A stretch of 64,000 nucleotides of DNA from Deltaproteobacteria bacterium (GTDB lineage: Bacteria > Myxococcota_A > Polyangia > HGW-17): NCBI GenBank assembly GCA_016937155.1, contig JAFGWM010000046.1:1-64000 (forward strand), written 5' to 3'. This document shows, one piece after another, positions 44,885 to 53,301 of the stretch. The notes beneath the pieces are model-generated. The model did not search any database. It saw only the letters and a program-made list of their open reading frames with translations, and was not told the DNA's origin. Positions within the stretch are counted from its first letter, which is position 1. Every line of letters starts with the position of its first letter. Position numbers and translations under genes: made by a program.

Positions 44885-45919
44885 ATGATTGTGTTTGATT
44901 ACTGGCGCCGAACAAAAGAATTTATCCTTAAACATGAGAAACTTATCTGGGTGGGACACAGTGTATGGGCTCTGACTTTTGGAATTCTTGTTATAATATT
45001 CTTTCACGGAGATTTTGGTCAGGTAAGAAAACTCACTCTGTATCTTATGGCATTGCTTCTTTTGCTCATCGTCTTTGACCGTGTGGGTCAGGCTGAGATA
45101 GAAAGCGGTAGACAGAAAAAAGGCATAAAGCTGGTACTGAACTATGTTATGAAAAACATGTATCAGGGGCTTTATTTTTTCATGATCCCATTCTACTGGG
45201 AGGCATCTGTTCTGGATGAGAGAAATTTCCTTTTTACAATTGTCGTTGGGGTACTGGCCCTTTTATCCACTCAGGATCTCATATTTGACAACTGGTTGAT
45301 GGAAAATAAATTTCTAAGGGCTGGTTTCTACTCTTTCTGTCTTTTTGCCAGTTTCGATCTTCTTTTGCCATTATTTCTTCCTTTACCTACAAATTACACA
45401 CTCCCGTTAGCTGCGTTCGGTGCTGTTTTTGGCTTTGTAATTCTTCATTACCCAAAGCTTATATTCAAAAAGGGATATCTAAGATGGGTGATTCTTGGGG
45501 GAATTGCTGTGGCAGGCGGATGTTACACAATAAGATCATTTGTCCCCCCTGCTCCGTATAAGATAGGTATCTCACATCTTGGCACAATGAGGCCCACTAC
45601 CCAGTCACCTCCCCTAAGTCAGGGGGCGTGGCGGATTCATACTGAGGATTTTGAAGAAAAAACATTCTATATGTCACATATTCTTGAAAGTCCTGTTTAC
45701 CCCAGAGATAATTTTTACCATTTGTGGAAATTTGAGGGAAAAACGGTAAAAAAAGCCAGAGTTTTCAAGCAGAAAATTTCTAAAGATACTTATCTTTTGT
45801 GGTCATCTCTTTCCAGTACCGAGGTTGGTTCAATGAACCTTACCGGTAACTGGCATATAATTCTTAATACTGCTGGTGATCAAATGCTAAAGAAAAGAGG
45901 GTTTATGGTCGTTAAGTAA
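44885..45919 (+). CDS. Multi-pass membrane protein with DUF2914-like C-terminal domain
   Basis: 344 aa. About six to seven hydrophobic helices fill residues 20-220 (e.g. VWALTFGILVIIFFHG, LYLMALLLLLIVF, FLFTIVVGVLALLS, GYLRWVILGGIAVAGG). The last ~110 residues are a soluble, probably periplasmic domain ending YHLWKFEGKTVKKA...WSSLSS...GNWHIILNTAGDQMLKKRGF. This resembles the DUF2914 pattern of a Trp/Tyr-x-W-x-x-x-G start and a G-x-W-x-V core, and the membrane part may be DUF5924. Function unknown. A phosphorelay cluster follows directly, so co-expression is likely. Confidence 0.72.
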   Translation: MIVFDYWRRTKEFILKHEKLIWVGHSVWALTFGILVIIFFHGDFGQVRKLTLYLMALLLLLIVFDRVGQAEIESGRQKKGIKLVLNYVMKNMYQGLYFFMIPFYWEASVLDERNFLFTIVVGVLALLSTQDLIFDNWLMENKFLRAGFYSFCLFASFDLLLPLFLPLPTNYTLPLAAFGAVFGFVILHYPKLIFKKGYLRWVILGGIAVAGGCYTIRSFVPPAPYKIGISHLGTMRPTTQSPPLSQGAWRIHTEDFEEKTFYMSHILESPVYPRDNFYHLWKFEGKTVKKARVFKQKISKDTYLLWSSLSSTEVGSMNLTGNWHIILNTAGDQMLKKRGFMVVK

Positions 45920-45971
45920 AGGATAGGAGGAATTGGGATATAAAATTTATTTTTTTCCCGATAACCACAGT

Positions 45972-47378
45972 ATGACAACTATCCTTATTGTTGACGATGA
46001 ACCCAATATTATCCGCTCTATCAGCAGGATAATCATGGATGCAGGTTTTGATATACTTACTGCCACAAGTGGGCCTGAAGCTCTTAATACTGCGGTAGGT
46101 AAAGAAATCGATATTTGCGTTTGTGACTATCACATGCCTGGGATGAATGGAACACAGGTACTGTCACAACTGAAAACAATCCATCCGGACAGTGTAAGGA
46201 TCCTTCTGACCGGTGGGGTTGGAACAGATGAAATAATTTCTGCTGTTAATGATGCTTCTATTTACTATTTCCTGCAGAAACCGGTAATTCATGATGGATT
46301 TATAAAACTTCTGGATAACGCAGTTCAGTTTAAGAAATTAAATGCAGACAACAGAAATCTTGCAAGAGAATTGTCTGAAAAAAATAGAGCACTCGAAAAA
46401 ATGAACCGCTCTCTTGAAAGCGAAGTCCGGAAAAGAGCCGGTGATTTGATGGAAAGGGAATTTAAACTCCATAAGGCAGTTGTTTATGTGACGGACAGGA
46501 TCTCTGGAATTCTTGGAACCCGGAATTTTAATGCAAAAGATCCTCTGGATACGATCAAAACCGGTTTTGAAATGATGCTGGAACTTTTTGACGAAAAAGC
46601 AAAAAAACTGGAAGTGCTTAATGAAAAACTTAACATTCTATTGAGAGAAAAAGGGGATCAACTTATCCATTCTGAAAGGATGGCCAGCATTGGTAAACTC
46701 GCAGCAGGGGTTGCTCATGAGATAAATAACCCGAATGCAGTAATTAAAGCCAACATATTAATATTAAAGAAACTCTACAGTGAGAACAGTGTCAGTCTGT
46801 CGGATGAAGACCTTCAGGAAATACTACAGAGACTGGAACGCAACAGTGAAAGGATCAATACAATAGTAGGCTCATTAAGACATTTCAGCAGAAAAGGTGT
46901 AGAAAAAAAAATGGAGGTATTTGATTTTTTCAGCACAATCGAAAATGCTGTATCATTTGCGCGAGCTCAATATGGAGATGATTTCCCGATAAATATTGAT
47001 TATCCTTCCACAGAAATATCAATAACTGGCGATTCAAATGAATTTACACAGGTTTTTTTAAATCTCATTATCAACGGAATTCAGAGTAGTCAAAGTACTC
47101 CGGTTATCGGAATCAAAGTATCAAAATCTGAAGATACTCTTGTTGTTGAGGTGAGTGATAATGGACGAGGGGTTTCACCTGAAATTGCTTCAAGAATATT
47201 TGAGCCGTTTTTTACTAAAGGAAAGGGTAATTCAGGGACAGGACTGGGGCTTTCCATAAGCCTTGGTATAATTGAAAACTATGGTGGAACAATATCCTTC
47301 AGAAATAAGGATAGTGGAGAAGGAACAGTGTTTTCAGTGACTGTTCCCACCGGATTCAGGGAGAATAAATCCTTATGA
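45972..47378 (+). CDS. Hybrid sensor: N-terminal receiver fused to histidine kinase
   Basis: About 468 aa. A receiver (1-120; Asp52 in CVCDYHMPG, Lys in FLQKPV) is followed by a coiled linker. The kinase core has phospho-acceptor His249 in GVAHEINNPNAV, an N box (NLIINGIQSSQ), and GRGVSPEIASRIFEPFFT with GTGLGLSISLGI. There is no membrane segment, so it is cytoplasmic and probably controlled by phosphorylation of its receiver. The start is uncertain: ATG 45972 begins the receiver fold exactly but lacks a ribosome binding site. TTG 45933 has AGGAGG only two bases upstream and would add 13 residues. Its stop overlaps the next gene (ATGA). Confidence 0.88.
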   Translation: MTTILIVDDEPNIIRSISRIIMDAGFDILTATSGPEALNTAVGKEIDICVCDYHMPGMNGTQVLSQLKTIHPDSVRILLTGGVGTDEIISAVNDASIYYFLQKPVIHDGFIKLLDNAVQFKKLNADNRNLARELSEKNRALEKMNRSLESEVRKRAGDLMEREFKLHKAVVYVTDRISGILGTRNFNAKDPLDTIKTGFEMMLELFDEKAKKLEVLNEKLNILLREKGDQLIHSERMASIGKLAAGVAHEINNPNAVIKANILILKKLYSENSVSLSDEDLQEILQRLERNSERINTIVGSLRHFSRKGVEKKMEVFDFFSTIENAVSFARAQYGDDFPINIDYPSTEISITGDSNEFTQVFLNLIINGIQSSQSTPVIGIKVSKSEDTLVVEVSDNGRGVSPEIASRIFEPFFTKGKGNSGTGLGLSISLGIIENYGGTISFRNKDSGEGTVFSVTVPTGFRENKSL

Positions 47379-47791
47379 GTGATAATTCTCCTAAAATTTT
47401 AATAATAGATGACGAAAAAGATGTTGTGGATACTCTGGAAAGAATTCTACTTTTTGAAAATCTTAAAGTGGATAAAACCACGGATCCATTAAAAGCGGTT
47501 GAAATGATGAAAAACCGCATGTATGATCTCATCATTACGGACATAATGATGCCAGGACTCAGTGGAATCAGACTGCTGAAGCTGGCTAAAACGCTGAATC
47601 CATTGTCTCATGTAATTGTAATTACAGGATATTCCACTGTAAGTACTGTATATGAGGCTATTTCCAAAGGGGCATTTGAGTTTTTTATAAAGCCTTTTGA
47701 TGATATTGAAGGTTTTTTGAAAGTCGTTATGCTTTCCCTCGGAAGAATAGAAAGATGGAGACTACTGATTAAAAATAAAAGCTTTTCATAA
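47375..47791 (+). CDS. Stand-alone response regulator receiver protein
   Basis: 138 aa, a complete receiver with no output domain: ILIIDDEKDVVD (acid pair), Asp56 in ITDIMMPG, Thr in VIVITGYST, Lys in FFIKPF. The LIITDIMMPGLSGIRLL style resembles NtrC-type receivers. The ATGA overlap with the preceding hybrid kinase makes it the likely phosphorylation target or phosphate sink of that kinase. Confidence 0.92.
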   Translation: MSDNSPKILIIDDEKDVVDTLERILLFENLKVDKTTDPLKAVEMMKNRMYDLIITDIMMPGLSGIRLLKLAKTLNPLSHVIVITGYSTVSTVYEAISKGAFEFFIKPFDDIEGFLKVVMLSLGRIERWRLLIKNKSFS

Positions 47792-47808
47792 TTATAAGGA
47801 GGCTACCC

Positions 47809-48180
47809 ATGGCTAGAAACGCTTTAATAGTTGATGATTCAGGTGTAATGAGAAAAATAGTAATGAGAAATTTAAGAAATACTCAGGTGCACTTTGATCA
47901 CATTTTCGAGGCAGGAGACGGAATTGAAGGTCTGAAGGTACTTGAAGGTAATGAGGTCGCCGTAATTTTTAGTGATGTTAATATGCCTAACATGGGTGGA
48001 CTTGAAATGGTTAAGCAGATTAAAGCACAATATGGCACTGATAAAATTAAAATAATCATGGTTACCACAGACGGCGCTGAGGAAACTATCAAAGAAGCAA
48101 TGGATAACGGTGCTTCAGGTTATATTAAGAAACCATTTACTCCCGAACAGATGGTTAAATATCTGCAGGACCTTCTTTAA
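47809..48180 (+). CDS. CheY-like response regulator
   Basis: 123 aa, single receiver: ALIVDDSGVMRKIVMRNLR, Asp56 in FSDVNMPNMGG, Thr in IMVTTDG, Lys in IKKPF. The DDSxxMR start and MPNMxG are typical of CheY of chemotaxis-like systems. It acts by docking to a target, for example a motor or type IV pilus regulator. AAGGAGG upstream gives a strong start. It sits between a response regulator and a CheX-like protein that might dephosphorylate it. Confidence 0.93.
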   Translation: MARNALIVDDSGVMRKIVMRNLRNTQVHFDHIFEAGDGIEGLKVLEGNEVAVIFSDVNMPNMGGLEMVKQIKAQYGTDKIKIIMVTTDGAEETIKEAMDNGASGYIKKPFTPEQMVKYLQDLL

Positions 48181-48234
48181 TCGTAATATTCAGCAAAATA
48201 TTTTTGCTTTAAAATATTTACGGAGTATGGCTCC

Positions 48235-49272
48235 ATGAAAATTGATTTCAAATCCCCTGAAATTGCATCTCTTGTAAGTTCGGAAGAAATAGAAAAGATG
48301 TTTGAAATCATTTCAGAAGGGCTTCAGGTTGTGGTAAATCTCACCGAAGAGGAACTTCAGTTCTCTAAAACGATTGTATCCAGTGGAAAATATGAGGGGA
48401 TATTCAATTCCAGCAAAAAGAAATGTTCGGCATTAAAAGTTGGATGCAGTACTGAAGACAGTGGTTTTTTCTCATTTGTAATGGAGAGAAGTGTTGGTAT
48501 CAGACTGGCGGGTATGATGATGATGATGCCTGAACCAACCATAAAGGAAAAAATCGAAAATAATGAGCTGTCTCCTGATGATGAAGAGGTTCTTTTTGAG
48601 ATAGGAAATATCCTTGCAGGATCACTGGATGACTTTATTCACCAAAAACATGATAATTTTACCTCACGACTTAAAATGGAACAATATATTGAGGAGGATA
48701 CCCTTGGTGAACTGAGTTCTGAAACAGGTATTCAGATAAATTCAAAAATTTCCTTTCTTGGCAAGACTGAACATGTCTTTTCTCTGTTTTTTAACAATCA
48801 GTTAATAACTGAAATCTGGGCAGCATCAATTCATGAGGGTGAAGCCGGGGAGGAAAAAGCAGAAACATCTATTTCTGATGATTTTCCTAAGGCACTTATT
48901 ATCCAGGATGAGGATGATGAAACCCGAAAAATGGCTACATTCCTTGAAGGCAAGTATTTTCCGATAGAGGTAACTGATATTGGTCTTGCAAAAGACATTC
49001 TTGGAAGGGAGAGAATTGATCTTGTTATTGTGGATATGGAAACACAGAGTCCAGGGGGTATATCAATTGATAAATGGATTAAAGCTGTTACAAGGACCAG
49101 TCGTCTTCCTGTGATTGCTATTTCATCAAGACCCACTAAATCCATGGTGGTATCAGCACTGAAAAGTGGAGCCTGTGATTTTATCGCTGTTCCATGGGAT
49201 TTGGATAAAATCCTTACCAAGATTGAAGAAGACCTTGCTCAACACGCCTTAAAAATGAAAAAAACCCTTTGA
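48235..49272 (+). CDS. CheX/CheC-like domain fused to a degenerate receiver
   Basis: 345 aa. Residues about 1-195 look like a CheX/CheC/FliY-type phosphatase or chemotaxis-regulator fold; DEEVLFEIGNILAGSLDDF matches the position of the ExxN active-site helix. Residues about 220-340 form a receiver-like domain: IIQDEDDETRK, Asp267 in VIVDMET, and Ser in AISSRPT. The usual KP Lys is absent (FIAVPWD), so normal phosphorylation switching is doubtful. It follows the CheY-like gene by 54 bp and may dephosphorylate it while being controlled by its own pseudo-receiver. The domain call is by pattern only. Confidence 0.68.
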   Translation: MKIDFKSPEIASLVSSEEIEKMFEIISEGLQVVVNLTEEELQFSKTIVSSGKYEGIFNSSKKKCSALKVGCSTEDSGFFSFVMERSVGIRLAGMMMMMPEPTIKEKIENNELSPDDEEVLFEIGNILAGSLDDFIHQKHDNFTSRLKMEQYIEEDTLGELSSETGIQINSKISFLGKTEHVFSLFFNNQLITEIWAASIHEGEAGEEKAETSISDDFPKALIIQDEDDETRKMATFLEGKYFPIEVTDIGLAKDILGRERIDLVIVDMETQSPGGISIDKWIKAVTRTSRLPVIAISSRPTKSMVVSALKSGACDFIAVPWDLDKILTKIEEDLAQHALKMKKTL

Positions 49273-49331
49273 AATAAATATTAAAAACACAAGTTGTTGC
49301 CAACTGAATCAGATTGTGTGAAAAGATAGTC

Positions 49332-50723
49332 ATGAAATTTAGTGTTGCGGACAATATAAGAACTGATCAACTTTACATTTCAGCTATTGAGGTTGTCAGA
49401 ATACTTCAGCAAAATAATTACGAGGCATGTCTGGCAGGGGGAAGTGTGAGAGATATGGTTATGGGTGCTAACCCAGTTGATTATGATATTGCCACTTCAG
49501 CTATTCCTCAGCAGGTTATTCAACTCTTTCCAAGAACAGTGGCAATAGGTGCGGCTTTTGGTGTTGTCGTTGTACTTCATAAAGGGTTTACATTTGAGGT
49601 GGCAACTTTCAGGGCTGAAACTTCCTATACTGATGGAAGAAGACCGGATGTTGTCACTTTTACATCACCAGAAGATGATGTAAAAAGAAGAGATTTTACT
49701 ATAAATGGTCTTTTATTTGATCCATTTGCCGGGAAAATAATGGATTATGTTGGGGGGATCAGAGATATAGAAAATAGAGTAATCAGATCAATTGGAAATC
49801 CTGATGAAAGGTTTATGGAAGATCATTTAAGGATTCTGAGGGCGATAAGATTCTCGGCTCGGTTTGATTTTGCCATAGAGAAGAATACTCTCGAATCAGT
49901 TGGACGTTTTTCTGATAAAATCACAAGAGTTTCAATGGAGCGGATAAGGGATGAGATAGAAAAAATTATCACATCCCCAGGTTGTGGAAAGGGTCTGAGA
50001 TTACTTGTGTCCACTGGGATTTTAAATTTTATACTTCCTGAAATTGCTGATTTAAAAGGAGTTGAACAAAATCCTTTGTGGCATCCTGAGGGGGATGTTC
50101 TGGAACACGTAATCAGGGCTTTTGAAAGTATTGACTCATTTCCAGTTGAACCTGTTTTAGCATGGGCTTTACTTTTTCATGATGTGGGTAAAAAAGATGC
50201 ATACTCCACCGAAAAGGGAAAGATTACTTTTTATCATCACGAATCAATAGGCGGAAATATAGCACTTGAAAGTCTTAAAAAACTGAGGCTTTCCAGAAAT
50301 ATGATTTCAGATTGCAGTAATTTGATTTTTGATCATATGAAACTCATGCACATAAGAGTTATGAAAAACTCAACTGCAAAAAAACTGATGGCCAGGAAAC
50401 TTAAAACAAAACCAGATGAGAAAAGAGGATATTTCATACTCCTGACGGAATTGAATAAATATGACAATCTTAACAATGAAGAACGTCTGGAGGATTATAA
50501 ATATGCAAAAAGTCTTCTGGAATCTATTCCTTTGGGAACTGAAAAACCTGCTCCACTTTTAGGCGGCGATGACCTTATCGAATTGGGATTTGTTCAGGGT
50601 CCTCTGATTGGAGAAGTCCTTAAAACTTTGTCTGAAGGTCAACTGGATGGTCTATTCTCCACTAGGGAGGATGCTATCGCATATGCCAGGAAGCGCCTCA
50701 ATAAGTTGAGTGAAAATGTATAG
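49332..50723 (+). CDS. tRNA nucleotidyltransferase / poly(A) polymerase family protein with HD domain
   Basis: About 463 aa. The N-terminal nucleotidyltransferase head has LAGGSVRDMVMGANPVDYDI (GG motif and catalytic DYD), then RRDFTINGL and the neck motif FMEDHLRILRAIRFSARF. The C-terminal HD domain (LLFHDVGKKDAYS, with later HH) fits the CCA-adding/repair class with 2',3'-cyclic phosphodiesterase activity. It probably adds or repairs tRNA 3' CCA; a poly(A) polymerase role is the alternative. ATG 49332 is preferred to the TTG at 49314. The next gene overlaps its 3' end by a few bases. Confidence 0.9.
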   Translation: MKFSVADNIRTDQLYISAIEVVRILQQNNYEACLAGGSVRDMVMGANPVDYDIATSAIPQQVIQLFPRTVAIGAAFGVVVVLHKGFTFEVATFRAETSYTDGRRPDVVTFTSPEDDVKRRDFTINGLLFDPFAGKIMDYVGGIRDIENRVIRSIGNPDERFMEDHLRILRAIRFSARFDFAIEKNTLESVGRFSDKITRVSMERIRDEIEKIITSPGCGKGLRLLVSTGILNFILPEIADLKGVEQNPLWHPEGDVLEHVIRAFESIDSFPVEPVLAWALLFHDVGKKDAYSTEKGKITFYHHESIGGNIALESLKKLRLSRNMISDCSNLIFDHMKLMHIRVMKNSTAKKLMARKLKTKPDEKRGYFILLTELNKYDNLNNEERLEDYKYAKSLLESIPLGTEKPAPLLGGDDLIELGFVQGPLIGEVLKTLSEGQLDGLFSTREDAIAYARKRLNKLSENV

Positions 50724-52338
50724 CCATAAAACCATTGATAATTCAGTTCTGAAATTATTACTGGAACATGAGTCCAGAAGAATTCCTGTTGATACAAAAC
50801 TTAATTATTTATGGTGGGATTCGGCGACGGGGTATGAACGGAAAGATTCTGGCCAGTTTGCTGACTACAGCCTGAAATTTTGGAAACTATACAACAACCG
50901 GAATTTTAATAATAAATGCCATAAGCTGTTTGAAAAATACAAAGATAATACCCAGTGTCATGAGTACAGCATTCTTAAAATTCTGGTTAATTCAATATTA
51001 AGAAACAGGGTTTCCCGTGAACTTAAGGAGAGAATAGATTCAATATCCGGTCTTTTAGAGCACCGTGCTCTTAATTACCGTCCGGTGATTCTTATCGGAG
51101 GCAAACGACGCAGGTTAACTTCCATGGATATCCACAGAGAGCTTAATAACTCAGGAAAAAGAGATAGAGTTAATATGTGGGATGCAGGACGAAGAATTGG
51201 CAAGGTGCTTTACAGAACAGGATTTCCAGAACTTGTGAGAATAAGGAACCGCATTGCACTTGACAACAATTTTTCTGATTTTCATAGAATGTCACTTTAT
51301 CTTGATGATATTGAACCTCAGTGGCTTGATTCATTCATGGAAAGACTTGCTGATGTTACTGAAACCCCATTTCTAGATGCGAAAGCTGAAATTGACAGCG
51401 TGCTTTCATCAAAGTTTAGTATTCCATCCTCTATGCTTATGCCATGGCATTATGGGGATCTGTTTTTTCAGGAAGTGCCGTCATTTGTGAATCAGGAACC
51501 GGCCAAAAAGAATATTTCAAATTCGATTGATGCGGTTATCTCTCTTTTTAAGTATATCGGTCTGGATATTTCTGACGTGATAGAAAAATCTGATTTTGGA
51601 AAGAGGAAAAACAAGATTGCCCATGCTTATTGTCTCGACATGGACAGACAGGGCGATATTCGCATTATTGCCACAGAAACGAATGATCAGGCATTTGTTT
51701 CAACCTTGCTTCACGAATGCGGACATGCTGCTTATTTTAGAAATATAGACAAAAAACTCAACTACATATTCCGTTCTCCGGCACATCTTTTTCTCAGTGA
51801 GGGAATTGCTATGTTTATGCAATCTCTTCAGTATGAAGAAGGATTCCTTAAGAAACTGTACAATAAAAGTCCCGGATACTGGAGAAAATACTCAAGAGTT
51901 AAAAACCATAAACGTAAAATCGATAATCTTGTTTTTATAAGATGGTCTTTAGTGATGTATTTTTTTGAAAGGGAACTTTATCGAAACCCGGAACAGGATC
52001 TTCAGAAACTGTGGTGGTTCCTGGTAAATAAATATCAGAAATTAAATATTCCCACTGATAGAAATAACAGGTTTGACTGGCTTTCGAAGATTCATATTGT
52101 AACAAATCCTGTGTACTATCATAACTATCTTCTTGGAGCAGTTTTTTCCGATACCCTGAGATGTTCCCTTGGGGGTGATTCCACTGGAGGAGACTTTATA
52201 GAGACTCTGAAAGAAAAAAAATTTGGAGATATGATTACTGAGAATTTGTTTTCCTTCGGGAAATCCAAAACCTGGAATTCTGCAGTCCTTGATTTGTTTG
52301 GAAAACCACTTCAGCCTGAAATGATCAACTGCAAATAA
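50716..52338 (+). CDS. Zinc metallopeptidase-like protein (HExxH, M3-like)
   Basis: 540 aa from ATG 50716 (GTG 50710 is the alternative). The zinc site is LLHECGHAAYF near residue 335, with a downstream Glu in FLSEGIAMFMQSL that could be the third ligand, as in gluzincins. The largely helical shape and Trp/Tyr-rich body recall M3/M32 oligopeptidases, but the similarity is weak. There is no signal peptide, so it is probably cytosolic. The gene begins inside the end of the nucleotidyltransferase gene (8-14 bp), so translation is coupled. An AT-rich hairpin lies 28 bp past the stop. Confidence 0.75.
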   Translation: MYSHKTIDNSVLKLLLEHESRRIPVDTKLNYLWWDSATGYERKDSGQFADYSLKFWKLYNNRNFNNKCHKLFEKYKDNTQCHEYSILKILVNSILRNRVSRELKERIDSISGLLEHRALNYRPVILIGGKRRRLTSMDIHRELNNSGKRDRVNMWDAGRRIGKVLYRTGFPELVRIRNRIALDNNFSDFHRMSLYLDDIEPQWLDSFMERLADVTETPFLDAKAEIDSVLSSKFSIPSSMLMPWHYGDLFFQEVPSFVNQEPAKKNISNSIDAVISLFKYIGLDISDVIEKSDFGKRKNKIAHAYCLDMDRQGDIRIIATETNDQAFVSTLLHECGHAAYFRNIDKKLNYIFRSPAHLFLSEGIAMFMQSLQYEEGFLKKLYNKSPGYWRKYSRVKNHKRKIDNLVFIRWSLVMYFFERELYRNPEQDLQKLWWFLVNKYQKLNIPTDRNNRFDWLSKIHIVTNPVYYHNYLLGAVFSDTLRCSLGGDSTGGDFIETLKEKKFGDMITENLFSFGKSKTWNSAVLDLFGKPLQPEMINCK

Positions 52339-52365
52339 ATTCCCGTCAGGCTGCTTGCCCTATCC

Positions 52366-52386
52366 ACTATAAAAGTGTTTTATAGT
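52366..52386. terminator. AT-rich perfect hairpin after the peptidase gene
   Basis: ACTATAAAA-GTG-TTTTATAGT is a perfect 9-bp stem with a 3-base loop. A T-rich run (eight Ts) follows only about 18 bases later, so it is an untypical intrinsic terminator. Alternatively it is an operator for the gene at 52478. Confidence 0.35.
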
Positions 52387-52477
52387 CCTTAATTGCATTC
52401 ATTTTTTTTGTTTTTAAAAATCATCTGTTATATAATTTGCAAGATAAAATTATTAAACGCTGAATGGAGCTGTGTAA

Positions 52478-53299
52478 ATGAGTGTTACCAAGCAGATAGA
52501 AATCAAAGCTACCCCCCTTGAGATTTTTGAAGGATTTGTTAAACCACAGGAACTCTGTAACTGGTGGCAATGTGATGCTATTGTAGATGCTAGAGAAGGC
52601 GGTTTATGGGTAATTGGCTGGGGAAAGGATGAACAGTTGGGGCACCAGACAGTAATGGCAGGTGTTTTTCAATCCTACAAACCTGGTGAACAGATCTCTG
52701 TTTTTATTGATCCGGTAAGTATAACACTGGATTTAGCGGCCGTTCCAGGTGGGTCTATTGTAAGCATTACTCAGAGTAATTATCCGGATCCTTCTTCTGA
52801 AGATACTGCCCTTGAAACCTGGGTATCCAGTATATTCGCCTTAAAGAGTTATCTTGAATCAAAAAAAGAGTCATTAAAGTCTACTAACAAACCTACTGTT
52901 AATGTTATGGCTTCTGACATCTCTTCCTATCCTGGACGAGATGTCAATGAACCAAGTGGAATGTACTCCCTCAGGAGCGGGGAAATTGCTCATGCGGTGG
53001 AAACAGTTCAGTCATCACTTGATAATCAGCAGGATACCGGTGATTACAGGGTACTTGATGATGGCGGGTTCCCTATTAATAACCCATGGGCCACCATCCG
53101 CTCCTGGAAGAAGGAACAGGGATTCGGTTATGTTGAACATCCTGAACTGGGAGAGGTCATGTTTGACTATGATGGTTGTGATTTTGAGCCCACCGAAGGG
53201 GATAAAGTACTTTTACTCGTTCTCAAGAAAACATGGAATGGCAAACCAAAATGCAAGCGAATTGCATGTCCAGCTAAGGGAAGCAACACTAAAGCGTAG
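52478..53299 (+). CDS. SRPBCC/AHSA1-like domain fused to a cold-shock-like domain
   Basis: 273 aa. Residues about 1-130 resemble the AHSA1 branch of the START/SRPBCC fold: IEIKATPLEIFEGFVKP, LCNWW, GGLWVIGWG, with a C-terminal long helix. A polar linker (about 135-195) leads to a C-terminal ~65-residue segment, WATIRSWKKEQGFGYVEHPE and GEVMFDYDGCDF. This has the GFGY/V-x-F pattern of cold-shock RNA-binding domains. The SRPBCC cavity usually binds a hydrophobic ligand or client and the cold-shock part single-stranded nucleic acid. I know no common protein with this pairing. GGAG lies upstream. It converges on the RNase G gene, with two bases between stops. Confidence 0.72.
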   Translation: MSVTKQIEIKATPLEIFEGFVKPQELCNWWQCDAIVDAREGGLWVIGWGKDEQLGHQTVMAGVFQSYKPGEQISVFIDPVSITLDLAAVPGGSIVSITQSNYPDPSSEDTALETWVSSIFALKSYLESKKESLKSTNKPTVNVMASDISSYPGRDVNEPSGMYSLRSGEIAHAVETVQSSLDNQQDTGDYRVLDDGGFPINNPWATIRSWKKEQGFGYVEHPELGEVMFDYDGCDFEPTEGDKVLLLVLKKTWNGKPKCKRIACPAKGSNTKA

Positions 53300-53301
53300 C
53301 C

